The position numbers were made by a program, and so were the translations under genes. From DLKC01 sp002478885 (GTDB lineage: Bacteria > Bacteroidota > Bacteroidia > Chitinophagales > Chitinophagaceae): 64,000 nt of DNA. Shown piece by piece: positions 17,738 through 26,546 of this stretch. The stretch is taken from the NCBI GenBank assembly GCA_046329585.1, contig JAXLUI010000001.1, positions 682,001-746,000 of the forward strand. Direction: 5' to 3'. The notes beneath the pieces were generated by a model. The model was given only the letters and a program-made list of their open reading frames with translations, was not told the DNA's origin and searched no databases. Within the stretch, counting starts at the first letter, position 1, and the number at the start of each line of letters is the position of its first letter.

Positions 17738-17941
17738 ATAAAACAACTCATTCGCTATAATATTATTGTACGTAGTGTCGTGGCCTGAATTTGTCAAAAC
17801 ATGCTCCAATATTTTACTGCTTTTGTTTGAGCAAATTAATAAGCATCTGCGGATTTCCTTGCACGTAAAACAGTTATACTGTCAACTGTTCTTAAAGTGG
17901 TTGAGTATTTGTATGACTATGGTTTCACCAATATCTTTTTT

Positions 17942-18754
17942 ATGGAAAACAACGAGCTCAAAAAACCGAACTATGTTTTAATCACTGGCGGTACCAGCGG
18001 TATCGGGTACGAACTGGCAAAGCTTTTTGCACAGGAAGGTTACAACCTTGTTATTGTCGCAAGAGACCTTGCCGAGCTGGAAAATACAGCGGCGGGTTTC
18101 TCACAACAGTACGAGGTGGAGGTTGTGAAGATTTGCAAAGATCTCTTTGATACCAGGAATGCTTTTGCCTTGTATGAAGAAGTACTCGATAAAGGGATCG
18201 AGGTCAGCATTTTGGTAAACGATGCCGGGCAGGGCCAATACGGTAAATTTATTGACACAGATATTCAGCGCGAACTAGACATCATACAATTGAATATTTC
18301 CAGCCTGGTAGTACTTACCAAGCTATTTGTGAAAGATATGCTCCAACGGGGCAATGGTAAAATATTGAATCTTTCTTCCATTGCAAGCAAGGTCCCGGGG
18401 CCATTTCAGTCGGTCTATCATGGAACAAAAGCATTCGTGCAGTCGTTCACGGAAGCAATACGTGCTGAACTAAAAGATTGCGGTATAACGGTAACCGCAT
18501 TATTGCCGGGTGCGACCGATACTGATTTCTTTAATAAGGCAGGTATGCAGGAATCAAAGATTGTACAGGAAGGACAATTAGATGATCCTGCAAAAGTTGC
18601 GAGGGACGGTTTTGATGCGTTGATGAGTGGCGATGATAAAGTAGTCTCAGGGTTTAAGAACAAGATGCAGCTTGCCATGAGCAGCATAACCCCCGACGAT
18701 AAAGCCGCCAAAAAAATGTTGGAAAAACAAAAGCCGGTAACCGGCAAAGATTAA
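17942..18754 (+). CDS. Short-chain dehydrogenase/reductase
   Basis: A 270-residue SDR of the DltE/YqjQ-like kind. TGGTSGIG marks the cofactor site, NDAG the structural motif, SSIAS the catalytic Ser and YHGTK the Tyr/Lys pair. The start at 17942 (MENNELKKPNY) gives the usual short lead before the first strand; an upstream GTG/ATG would add 15 residues of low similarity. It ends 15 bases before the alcohol dehydrogenase, so the two are probably one transcript. Confidence 0.88.
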   Translation: MENNELKKPNYVLITGGTSGIGYELAKLFAQEGYNLVIVARDLAELENTAAGFSQQYEVEVVKICKDLFDTRNAFALYEEVLDKGIEVSILVNDAGQGQYGKFIDTDIQRELDIIQLNISSLVVLTKLFVKDMLQRGNGKILNLSSIASKVPGPFQSVYHGTKAFVQSFTEAIRAELKDCGITVTALLPGATDTDFFNKAGMQESKIVQEGQLDDPAKVARDGFDALMSGDDKVVSGFKNKMQLAMSSITPDDKAAKKMLEKQKPVTGKD

Positions 18755-18769
18755 TATAAAAACAAAATT

Positions 18770-19939
18770 ATGAAAGCAGCAGTAGTACATGCAGGAGGGT
18801 TCATAAAATACGAAACAGTCGATGATCCTATAATTACAGACACCAGGGATGCCATTATAAAAGTGACTGCAACTGCTATTTGTGGTTCAGACCTGCACAT
18901 ATACCGTGGTAGTTTGCCACAGGTAAGACCGATGGTAATGGGACATGAATTCATGGGAATAGTAGAAGAAACAGGCACCGGCGTGAATAACCTGAAACGC
19001 GGCGACAGGGTTGTTGTTCCGTTTCCTATCGCTTGCGGACATTGCTTTTTTTGCGCGCACGAATTACCAGGGCATTGTGAAAGCAGTAACCCGGAACACT
19101 ACGGCCCCGAAGGCGGTTTGTTGAAACAAAAAGGCGGAGCATTATTTGGCTACACTGATCTATATGGCGGGTATGATGGAGGTCAGGCGCAATATGTACG
19201 GGTGCCATATGCCGATTACGGGCCGAGAATAGTTCCCGAAAATCTTACCGATGAGCAAGTGTTGTTTCTTACCGATATTTTCCCCACCGGTTATACAGGT
19301 GTAGACTGGGGCGAGGTAAGTGGCGGTGAAACCGTATTGATTTTTGGCGCCGGACCAGTGGGTATTATGGCGGCAAAAAGCGCATGGTTGCGTGGCGCAG
19401 CAAGAGTACTCAATGTGGATACGATTCCCTACCGCCTGGAAAAAGCAAGAGAAACAGCTAACTCGGAAACGGTGTTGTGGGAAGATGATGGTCAGAATGT
19501 GATTGATCATATCCGCTCTATTACCAATAACCGTGGCGCAGATGTTTGTATAGACGCCGTAGGTTTTGAGCCCGAGCGAACGGTTTGGGATCGTATAAAA
19601 GCAACCGTAAATTTTGAGAAAGGGTCTCCCAAAGTCCTGGAGGCCTGCATGAGCGCCGTACGCCGTGGCGGCATCGTTTCTGTGCTTGGTGTATATGTAA
19701 CCAACTTCGACAATTTTCCAATAGGGCAGTTTTTTGACAAAGGCATTACCCTCAGGGGCGGCCAGGCCCCGGCGCAAAAACACATAGATAAACTGATGAA
19801 GTATGTTTCAGAAGGCAAAATAAAACTCGATGATATCATCACGCACCGGCTACCCTTGTCGCAGGTAGAACACGCCTACAAAATATTCAGAAACAAGGAA
19901 GACAACTGTGTAAAGGTTGTGTTGGATCCGACAAGGTAG
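18770..19939 (+). CDS. Zinc-dependent alcohol dehydrogenase, formaldehyde-dehydrogenase-like
   Basis: A 389-residue medium-chain dehydrogenase. Catalytic zinc site: CGSDLH and GHEFMGIVEE. Structural zinc: four Cys in CGHCFFCAHELPGHC. NAD site: GAGPVGIM. The length and the insert YGPEGGLLKQKGGALFGYTDLYGGYDGGQAQYVRVP place it with the glutathione-independent formaldehyde dehydrogenase / threonine dehydrogenase-like group often found in stress clusters of soil bacteria. Substrate is not fixed by sequence. Confidence 0.9.
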   Translation: MKAAVVHAGGFIKYETVDDPIITDTRDAIIKVTATAICGSDLHIYRGSLPQVRPMVMGHEFMGIVEETGTGVNNLKRGDRVVVPFPIACGHCFFCAHELPGHCESSNPEHYGPEGGLLKQKGGALFGYTDLYGGYDGGQAQYVRVPYADYGPRIVPENLTDEQVLFLTDIFPTGYTGVDWGEVSGGETVLIFGAGPVGIMAAKSAWLRGAARVLNVDTIPYRLEKARETANSETVLWEDDGQNVIDHIRSITNNRGADVCIDAVGFEPERTVWDRIKATVNFEKGSPKVLEACMSAVRRGGIVSVLGVYVTNFDNFPIGQFFDKGITLRGGQAPAQKHIDKLMKYVSEGKIKLDDIITHRLPLSQVEHAYKIFRNKEDNCVKVVLDPTR

Positions 19940-20040
19940 GTTTTAAGCTTTCGCACCCAAAAATAAGCGTAGCGAATACTCTACGATCAATAAGTCAGAG
20001 AGAAAGCCCGATAAATATTGTTAACCTAAAAAATCACTCT

Positions 20041-21099
20041 ATGTTTTACCATGTAAAAGAATTGCAATTCAATGCGCGGGTATCAAAGCCTGATCCTGCA
20101 TTCGCAACACTGTTGTTGGAACAGTTTGGTGGCGCTAATGGCGAACTGGCGGCAGCACTGCGGTATTTCGGACAGGCATTTGGAGCCAGGAAACCATACC
20201 CGGACAAATACGACCTGTTGATGGATATTGCCACAGAAGAATTCAGTCACCTTGAAATTGTTGGTGCGACCATTCAAATGCTGCTTACCGGCATCAATGG
20301 TGACCTTAAAGACGCAGCAACCGGTTCGGAAATCATGCAATTACTGAATGGCAAGGGCGCTAAAGAAGAAATGATTCACCAGGGAATGGTTGCTCCACAG
20401 TTCTTCGTGGGAACAGCCGGTGGTCCTGCTTATACTAACAGCCAGGGCGTCCCCTGGTCTGCTGCTTACATTAACGGCGATGTACAGGGAGATCTTACTT
20501 CCGACCTCCGGTCAAACATCGGCGCGGAAACAAGAGCCAAGATGGTATACGAATATTTGTTACAGTTTACCGATGATCCATATGTGAAAGAAACACTGCG
20601 CTTTCTTATGACAAGAGAAATTGCGCATTTTCAAATGTTTGAAGCCGCACTTGCGACCATACAGCCCAATTTTCCGCCGGGCGTTTTACAAGGCGATCCG
20701 CGATACGGCAATCTTTATTTTAATATGTCGGGCGGCAACGACTACCAGGGGCCTTGGAACCAGGGAGAAAGCACCCAACTGCGCGAAAATTTCCAGTTTA
20801 TTGACGATCCGGTGAAGCATGTTGCAGATACAAACGGACTTATCGACCATGTACCCGATGGTACCGAACGGACGGAAGAAATGGTGCAGGAACTCAATAA
20901 CAAGCTTTCAATGAAACGCAGTGATGAAATCAATGCAGCCTGCCGGATAGGCGAACAGCAATGGAATGATCCCGAAGCAGAAAAGGCATTTGAAGTAAAT
21001 TATAACGCCGGAGAAATAATACCACGGCAAGGCGAAGATGTCAACATCACCGCCGAGGAAGCTCAGGAAAAGGGAATTAATCTCGATACGGATAATTAA
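20041..21099 (+). CDS. Manganese catalase
   Basis: A 352-residue dimanganese catalase that breaks down hydrogen peroxide without haem. The expected ligands are visible in the four-helix core: Glu35 (GANGELAAALRY), Glu67 and His70 (EEFSH), Glu163 (GAETRAKM) and His196 (REIAHF); the 33-residue Glu-to-His spacing matches the characterised enzyme from Lactobacillus plantarum. The C-terminal tail (about 290-352) is acidic. It sits in a run of stress-type genes. Confidence 0.95.
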   Translation: MFYHVKELQFNARVSKPDPAFATLLLEQFGGANGELAAALRYFGQAFGARKPYPDKYDLLMDIATEEFSHLEIVGATIQMLLTGINGDLKDAATGSEIMQLLNGKGAKEEMIHQGMVAPQFFVGTAGGPAYTNSQGVPWSAAYINGDVQGDLTSDLRSNIGAETRAKMVYEYLLQFTDDPYVKETLRFLMTREIAHFQMFEAALATIQPNFPPGVLQGDPRYGNLYFNMSGGNDYQGPWNQGESTQLRENFQFIDDPVKHVADTNGLIDHVPDGTERTEEMVQELNNKLSMKRSDEINAACRIGEQQWNDPEAEKAFEVNYNAGEIIPRQGEDVNITAEEAQEKGINLDTDN

Positions 21100-21239
21100 A
21101 ATAACAGTTGTCACGAGCGAGGACAGGACATTAATTGGAACCAACGCTTATTTCCCGGCGATAATTTTATTGGTAAGTTTTTCTAAATTGCTCAACTTTA
21201 TCAGCCTCTTACCATTCAGCAATTTAAAACCAGCAAATC

Positions 21240-22121
21240 ATGAACTCACAGGATTACTCGCCCAACGCAACGCCACTCCATTCCCTCGACGAATGGGAGG
21301 AAGATCTTTTAGTTCGTTATCCCGACCCGGAAACGATCGCTAAAGGAAAGACAACCGAAGAATATCGTAATTATGATGATCCTGCAAGAGACACCGTTAA
21401 AGAGTTTTACCGGCTTAACCACACCTACCAGACCTATGATTTTGTAATGGACAAACGCGCCAACTACCTGAAGTTTGATAAAAAGTCAATGCCTGTATGG
21501 GATGCGTTTCAGTTCCTGAATCAATTGGTAGATGACTCGGATCCGGATACTGATCTCGACCAGTTTCAACACCTGTTGCAAACAGCGGAAGCTATTCGCC
21601 GCGATGGCCATCCGGATTGGATGGTGCTTGTTGGCCTGCTGCATGACATGGGCAAAGTGCTCTGCCTTTTCGGCGAGCCGCAATGGGCCGTTGTGGGTGA
21701 CACATTCCCGGTAGGCTGTGCCTATTCTGATAAGGTTGTTTATCCTGAATTTTTCCCGAACAACCCTGACTATACCAACGAAACGTATAACAGCAAATAC
21801 GGTGTTTACTCGCACGGGTGCGGGTTGCGTAATGTAAACATGAGTTGGGGACACGACGAATATGTTTACCACATGGCAAAAGATTATTTGCCTGAAGAAG
21901 GTCTGTACATGCTGCGCTATCACTCGTTCTACGCGTGGCACCGCGAAGGCGCTTACGACCACCTGCTCGATGACCATGACCGCGCAATGCTCAAATGGGT
22001 AAAGCTATTCAACCCTTACGATCTTTATTCGAAGAACCCGACACCGCCAGTGTGGTCTGAGCTAAAACCTTATTACGAAGAGTTGATAAAAAAATATCTA
22101 CCGGCAGAATTAAAATTCTAA
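21240..22121 (+). CDS. Myo-inositol oxygenase
   Basis: A 293-residue di-iron enzyme that cleaves myo-inositol to D-glucuronate. Diagnostic stretches include NYDDPARDTVKEFYRLNHTYQTYDFV, the iron-binding HPDWMVLVGLLHDMGK, GDTFPVGC, SWGHDEYVYHM and LRYHSFYAWHREGAY. MIOX is best known from eukaryotes but occurs in soil Bacteroidota. No uronate isomerase is in the window; the operon on the opposite strand could take part in using sugar products, but this is a guess. Confidence 0.96.
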   Translation: MNSQDYSPNATPLHSLDEWEEDLLVRYPDPETIAKGKTTEEYRNYDDPARDTVKEFYRLNHTYQTYDFVMDKRANYLKFDKKSMPVWDAFQFLNQLVDDSDPDTDLDQFQHLLQTAEAIRRDGHPDWMVLVGLLHDMGKVLCLFGEPQWAVVGDTFPVGCAYSDKVVYPEFFPNNPDYTNETYNSKYGVYSHGCGLRNVNMSWGHDEYVYHMAKDYLPEEGLYMLRYHSFYAWHREGAYDHLLDDHDRAMLKWVKLFNPYDLYSKNPTPPVWSELKPYYEELIKKYLPAELKF

Positions 22122-22130
22122 ATAAAAACA

Positions 22131-22161
22131 GGCCTCACAATCGTGGGGCCGGTTATTTTTT
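22131..22161 (+). terminator. Terminator after myo-inositol oxygenase
   Basis: GGCCTCAC pairs with GTGGGGCC (one G-T pair) over the loop AATC, followed within a few bases by six T. Confidence 0.8.
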
Positions 22162-22203
22162 GGGAGCCGCCACCTGTTTTTGTGGCATCGCTTCTTTTGC
22201 TTT

Positions 22204-22226
22204 AGTGCCGGCTTACCCGGCATCAC
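22204..22226 (-). repeat. Class B hairpin repeat, copy 4
   Basis: Minus strand: GTGATGCCGGGTAAGCCGGC followed by ACT. Only the hairpin part is well conserved; it is followed by AAAGCAAAAG instead of CGCGCAAC. Confidence 0.75.
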
Positions 22227-22311
22227 TTACTTCAGCTTTTGAAGCGATGAGCAGCAGGAGCCAGCTGCGCTACTGCAACGCCATTTGTATAAGCACTTAA
22301 CTATTTTAAAA

Positions 22312-23196
22312 TCATTCCCAAAAATCCCCCATCTTCTTTCTCAGGAATGCAACACTTCTTTCCAGTTGATCCATTCCATCTACGCCGTCTTCAATACTGA
22401 TCCATCCGTCAAAACCAACACGTTTTAATTCGGTGAATATGGCATCATAGTCGTTTAACCCCTTTCCTATTTCACCATGCTTCAACCGCTTCGCATATCC
22501 TGCCGCATCCATTTCTTCGTTACGCAGGTCTGCAATCGTTCCTTCAATGAGATACCGATCGCTTGCATGCATCGTAACAACCCGTTTTGAAATACGACTT
22601 AACAATTCCAGCGGATCTTCGCCGGCGAGATAAGTGTTGCTGGGATCATAGTTTACGCCAAAGTTTGGATGCTGTATTTTATCGACCAACATGCAGAATA
22701 CTTCCATTTTCTGGGCAAACTCGGGATAGAGCCAGAAATCATCTTTGTAATGATTCTCGATCATGAGCGTGATACCATATTGCTGTGCATAAGGAAGACA
22801 GGCTTCTATACCCGAAACTGCAAGTTGCACTCCTTCTTCAATTGAAAGTCCCGGCCGTCTTTGTCCCGAGAGCACCCTGCAATAAGTGCCTCCTAATGCG
22901 GCGGTCATATCTATCCAACGCTTTTGCCGGGCAATCTCTTCTCTACGAAAATGTTCATCCGGGTGCGTGAAGTCGGGCGAACAGCACATCATGGGTATAA
23001 CCTTTCCCTGGTCCTCCACTTGCCGGCGAAACAGAGACCAATTGCGTTCGTCGTCCATTTCCAAAAACCCTGCATACCATTCCAACCCATCGATATCGAG
23101 TTGGCAGGCAAGCCCGATCCATTCGGAAACTTTCATCGTTCCATCCTTACAAAGAGCCTGCATAAATGCCTTCGGGAAAGCGGCTAACTTCGGCAT
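22312..23196 (-). CDS. Sugar phosphate isomerase/epimerase (xylose isomerase-like TIM barrel)
   Basis: A 294-residue AP-endonuclease-2 type TIM barrel. Metal-binding residues appear in order in MIENHYKDDF (Glu), NYDPSN (Asp), VTMHASD (His) and SIEDG (Glu), as in epimerases such as UlaE or inosose dehydratase relatives. It begins five bases after the SDR stop codon and is the last gene of the minus-strand operon. Substrate unknown. Confidence 0.87.
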   Translation of the reverse strand: MPKLAAFPKAFMQALCKDGTMKVSEWIGLACQLDIDGLEWYAGFLEMDDERNWSLFRRQVEDQGKVIPMMCCSPDFTHPDEHFRREEIARQKRWIDMTAALGGTYCRVLSGQRRPGLSIEEGVQLAVSGIEACLPYAQQYGITLMIENHYKDDFWLYPEFAQKMEVFCMLVDKIQHPNFGVNYDPSNTYLAGEDPLELLSRISKRVVTMHASDRYLIEGTIADLRNEEMDAAGYAKRLKHGEIGKGLNDYDAIFTELKRVGFDGWISIEDGVDGMDQLERSVAFLRKKMGDFWE

Positions 23197-23201
23197 AGCA
23201 A

Positions 23202-24002
23202 TTATTTTTTTACAGGAATTGTTGTGCTGTCTTTTGGAGGGTTTCGCCCGATGAACGGGTGTTGCTCGAGGTCTACGACCTGCCCGCTGATGGGCCCGCT
23301 TTCATCAGCGAGCCAGTAAACAGCAGCAGCAGCGATTTCTGCCGGCCATAAGATGCGGCCCGATGGTGCGTATACATCCGGCAGATCTTTATACCAATCC
23401 TCCGAAAGGCCATGTTCTTTCTTTCGCTGAATTTCTTTTTCCGTTAAAACCCAGCCTGGGTTGATTTGGTTTACACGAACACCGTTTTCGCGGAACAAAG
23501 TGTCGCCGAGGTTCCTGGTCATAGTCATCAATGCTCCTTTTGAAACGCTGTACGCAAAGAGGTTTGGCTCGCCGCTGTAGGCATTAACCGATCCGATATT
23601 CAGCACGCAACCTTTTGCAGCTTCCAGATAAGGCAACGCCGCTTTGATGAGCGCGAACGGCGCAATCGCATTGGTCTCCATCACTTTTCTGAGCAACGTT
23701 TCATCGGTTGTATGAATATTTGATGATACTACCCAGGCTGCGTTATTCACCACCGCATCAAGTTTACCAAAATGCCTGATGGCAGTTTCCACAAGCCTTT
23801 GCACGGCAGCTTCAGCAATAAGGTCTTCAATATGCAATATGGCTTTGTCATCGCCAGCTTCGGCAACAACCGCTTCGCCCCAATGTTTTTCCAGGCCGTG
23901 AACAATGACCCGCGCTCCTTCTTTTACACATCGCAAGGCAATTGCTTTGCCGATACCTGTTGTACTGCCCGTAACAATAATGACCTTGTTTTGTAACCGC
24001 AT
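23202..24002 (-). CDS. Short-chain dehydrogenase
   Basis: A 266-residue SDR. TGSTTGIGKA is the cofactor loop, NNAA the structural motif, NIGSVNAYSG holds the catalytic Ser and YSVSK the Tyr/Lys pair. Probably oxidises a sugar or polyol, given its partners (TIM-barrel isomerase, alcohol dehydrogenase, hexulose-phosphate synthase-like protein). A 227-base gap with repeats separates it from the upstream dehydrogenase gene. Confidence 0.88.
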   Translation of the reverse strand: MRLQNKVIIVTGSTTGIGKAIALRCVKEGARVIVHGLEKHWGEAVVAEAGDDKAILHIEDLIAEAAVQRLVETAIRHFGKLDAVVNNAAWVVSSNIHTTDETLLRKVMETNAIAPFALIKAALPYLEAAKGCVLNIGSVNAYSGEPNLFAYSVSKGALMTMTRNLGDTLFRENGVRVNQINPGWVLTEKEIQRKKEHGLSEDWYKDLPDVYAPSGRILWPAEIAAAAVYWLADESGPISGQVVDLEQHPFIGRNPPKDSTTIPVKK

Positions 24003-24033
24003 GATCGTTTATATAAGTGATTGTTTTTATGTT

Positions 24034-24080
24034 AGCGGCGCTACTGTAATACTGTGATACATCGTTGTGTCACTCACTGC
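24034..24080 (-). repeat. Class A repeat, degenerate copy
   Basis: Minus strand: GCAGTGAGTGACACAACG, 20 to 21 bases, AGCGCCG. Shares the GTGACACAAC variant with 10091 and 59286. Confidence 0.5.
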
Positions 24081-24155
24081 ATTGCCAGGTACATTGCCGG
24101 GCAGTAAAATGGGAACAACCCGGGCCTGCCCCCCTCTTGATCCATCAGTACAGCG

Positions 24156-24190
24156 TGCGATGCCGGATAAGCCGGTACTACCGCGCAGCC
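24156..24190 (+). repeat. Class B hairpin repeat, copy 5
   Basis: GCGATGCCGGATAAGCCGGT, then ACTACCGCGCAG. The stem contains one G-T pair. Lies inside the gap of the sugar operon. Confidence 0.75.
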
Positions 24191-24229
24191 GGGCTGCACA
24201 GTGCTTCAAATGCCGGCTCCACCAATAAC

Positions 24230-25255
24230 TTATACCGGTTTCAGTACGCTCTTCACAACCTCACCGTTGTGCATTTTTTCAAATGCTTCGTGCCATCCGG
24301 AGATCGGCCAAACACCACCAATAATGGGCCTTACATCGAGGCGGCCACTTGCGAGCAAAGCAATAACGCGTTCCCACACGGGCCAGTTATGACTAAAGCT
24401 ACCCTGCAACGTAACATTTTTCTGCACCAGCGGATCGAGCGAGAAGCCCAGCGGCTGAGGCCCCCAACCCACTTTGGTAATATGCCCGTTGGGGCGCACG
24501 AGTTCCAGCGCGATTTTTAATGTGATGCTTGTTCCCGCCGCATCGATCACGCAGTCGGCGCCAAGCCCGTCGCGTTGTTTTGCCCAGGCAGAGGCATCGC
24601 CGGCTATTACATCGCAGCCATATTGTTTAGCAATATTCAGCCGGTGAATATCTGTTTCCAATCCAACAACAGCCACATCGGCACCACAGAGTTTTGCCAC
24701 GGCGGCGCATAGAATGCCAATCGTACCCGGACCTAAAACGATTACCCGGTCGCCAGGCTTAAGCCTTGTATTTTCAACGACAGCATTAAACGCAACACAG
24801 CAGGGCTCGGTGAGGCAGGCCTGCTCAAAACCCAGTTCACCTGGCACATGATGCAGGCAGCGTGCCGGCACTTTTACATAGCGTGTCATGGCGCCGTTTA
24901 CGCCGTAGCCAAATCCTTTTCGGGTTGGATCGAGATTGTAAAGTCCCTGCCGCGACATAGGATTGTTTGTGTCGATCACCGCCGCCGTTTCGCTAACCAC
25001 GCGGTCGCCCGCATTCCACCCCTTTACACGGCCGCCGGTTTCAACAATATGGCCGCCAAACTCGTGACCCAGCACGACGGGGTAATTGACCGGCCAGCTA
25101 TGGTCTGCCGTCCATTGGTGGAGGTCACTGCCGCAAACACCCACGTTGGCCACTTCAAGCAGCACATCGTCCTCGCCAATCGACGGCATCTCTATTTCGC
25201 GGATTTCTACAGCACCTTTTGTGGGAGCATAGTTTACAACGGCTGCTGATTTCAT
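24230..25255 (-). CDS. Medium-chain alcohol dehydrogenase without the structural zinc site
   Basis: A 341-residue sorbitol/threonine-dehydrogenase-like protein. The catalytic zinc residues remain (CGSDLH, GHEFGGH) and so does the NAD loop GPGTIGIL. In the lobe that normally holds four Cys for structural zinc, the sequence is IDTNNPMSRQGLYNLD: the four positions read Asp, Asn, Ser and Asp. The flanking SETAA and RKGFGYGVNGAMTRYVKVPAR are well conserved, so this is substitution, not loss of the lobe. Second gene of the operon, 25 bases after the hexulose-phosphate synthase-like gene. Confidence 0.87.
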   Translation of the reverse strand: MKSAAVVNYAPTKGAVEIREIEMPSIGEDDVLLEVANVGVCGSDLHQWTADHSWPVNYPVVLGHEFGGHIVETGGRVKGWNAGDRVVSETAAVIDTNNPMSRQGLYNLDPTRKGFGYGVNGAMTRYVKVPARCLHHVPGELGFEQACLTEPCCVAFNAVVENTRLKPGDRVIVLGPGTIGILCAAVAKLCGADVAVVGLETDIHRLNIAKQYGCDVIAGDASAWAKQRDGLGADCVIDAAGTSITLKIALELVRPNGHITKVGWGPQPLGFSLDPLVQKNVTLQGSFSHNWPVWERVIALLASGRLDVRPIIGGVWPISGWHEAFEKMHNGEVVKSVLKPV

Positions 25256-25280
25256 GTTTATTATTTTTCTATCCTGTATT

Positions 25281-25985
25281 TTACTTTCCGACTTTCACGT
25301 CTCCATACGCATGTACTTTTTCGCAAATCAGGCGAAGCGATGCTTCCAGGTCTCCGTCGGCGGTTTTAAAAGCATCGGCGTCTATGGTAAGCGGTGCGCC
25401 CAGCACAACAAGCGGGGCACCGTATTCGGGGCATCGAATGGCCTGTTCCAATGATAAGCCACCGACGGCCTGCACGGGCACGTTAACAGCCTGCACTACT
25501 TCGCGCAACTGGTCGAGGGGGCCCGGCATCCGTTGTCCACGGGCGGCAATGCCACGGCGTTCGTCGTACCCGATATGATGGATCACGTAGTCGCAGCCGA
25601 GATCTTCCAGCATTTTTGCTGCATCTACCATATCGGGACAACCAAGATTATCGCCCATAACTTTGATACCGTAGTCTTTGCCTGCCTTAACCACGCATTT
25701 AATGGTTTCTTCATGGGCCCTTGCCATAACAACCACATGAGTGGCACCTGCTTTCGCCATCATTTCTGCCTCCAGGTAGCCGCCGTCCATAGTCTTGAGG
25801 TCGGCGACGATTGGTATGCCCGGAAATGTTTCGTGCAACCTTTTTACACCATGCAGACCCTCAGCAAGAATAAACGGCGTTCCCGCCTCGAGCCAGTCAA
25901 CGCCGGCGCGCATTGCCATGGCGGCAGTAGCCAGGGCTTCATCCATATTAATAATGTCGAGGGAAATCTGAACAATCGGTTTCAT
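25281..25985 (-). CDS. 3-hexulose-6-phosphate synthase / 3-keto-L-gulonate-6-phosphate decarboxylase family
   Basis: A 234-residue TIM barrel of the OMP decarboxylase suprafamily. Residues Asp10, Glu33 and the ADLKTMD motif (Asp62, Lys64, Asp67) match the metal and substrate site of both activities. Asp at 112 and the absence of Arg at 139 lean towards hexulose-phosphate synthase (formaldehyde plus ribulose-5-phosphate) rather than the decarboxylase, but the alignment was done by eye. First gene of the operon; no hexulose-phosphate isomerase (PHI) is adjacent. Confidence 0.82.
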   Translation of the reverse strand: MKPIVQISLDIINMDEALATAAMAMRAGVDWLEAGTPFILAEGLHGVKRLHETFPGIPIVADLKTMDGGYLEAEMMAKAGATHVVVMARAHEETIKCVVKAGKDYGIKVMGDNLGCPDMVDAAKMLEDLGCDYVIHHIGYDERRGIAARGQRMPGPLDQLREVVQAVNVPVQAVGGLSLEQAIRCPEYGAPLVVLGAPLTIDADAFKTADGDLEASLRLICEKVHAYGDVKVGK

Positions 25986-26103
25986 ATAACAAGCAATTGA
26001 ATTCGCAATCAGTCGTTGAACCAGGTTTTAAATGTAGCCAAATAGCTGCAATAAAAAACAGGGAAGCTTTTATGAAACAGGTTTAAAAAAACAATCGGGT
26101 ATA

Positions 26104-26163
26104 ACGGCTGCAGTACCAACTGTGTGGCCTCTTGTTCTTTAGTGCCGGCTTATCCGGCATCAC
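26104..26163 (-). repeat. Class B hairpin repeat, copy 6
   Basis: Minus strand: GTGATGCCGGATAAGCCGGC and ACTAAAGAACAAG, 21 bases, AGCCGTT. The six-pair stem is perfect. Confidence 0.75.
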
Positions 26164-26320
26164 TCAGTTGAGCGTTCTTAATATGGATGAGCAGAAAGCT
26201 TCACCAGCTTTTTTGTGAACAAGGGTTAGTGAAAGGTTACCTGGTGATTGGAATAATTTTCTCTGCCCGCTGCCCAATTTTTGCCATTGCCTTTTTGCCG
26301 TGCTGAGTTTTTTGTTGCCG

Positions 26321-26370
26321 TACAAGAGTGCGACGCAACGAACGCCAATAGCATTTCAAAAGCCGGGCAC
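26321..26370 (+). repeat. Bipartite dispersed repeat (class A), copy 7
   Basis: TACAAGAGTGCGACGCAAC, 21 bases, AGCCGGGCAC. A near-consensus copy. Confidence 0.88.
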
Positions 26371-26417
26371 ACAAAGAAAAAAGACGGAAGAAAAGCAGGT
26401 TTTGCTTCTAAAAAGGA

Positions 26418-26521
26418 TTCCATATAATAGAAAACCCATCCATAATACGGATGCCGGCATTGGGGAAAAATTATTAAAGTCGTTGAAAATCAACACAATG
26501 AATCATTGGCACAGGAATAGA
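26418..26521 (+). promoter_or_regulatory. Sigma-54-type promoter with two upstream dyads, exopolysaccharide operon
   Basis: Distal dyad TTCC-N7-AGAA at 26418-26432 and proximal perfect dyad CATCC-N7-GGATG at 26437-26453; matching bases of the two are exactly 20 apart, two helical turns. The -24 box TTGGCAC has its TGGCAC at 26507-26512, 69 bases after the start of the proximal dyad, and a G at the -13 spacing (26520). This is the layout of an enhancer-dependent sigma-54 promoter. The -12 C is not conserved. Confidence 0.65.
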
Positions 26522-26546
26522 AATTATCGGGCAAAACAATAATAAA

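Larger units (their letters stand above)
25986..26546. other. 561-base intergenic region: two repeats and the exopolysaccharide operon promoter
   Basis: Divergent promoter region between the sugar operon and the exopolysaccharide cluster. It holds a class B repeat (26104-26163), a class A repeat (26321-26370) and the sigma-54-type promoter at 26418-26521. No gene recognised. Confidence 0.65.
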
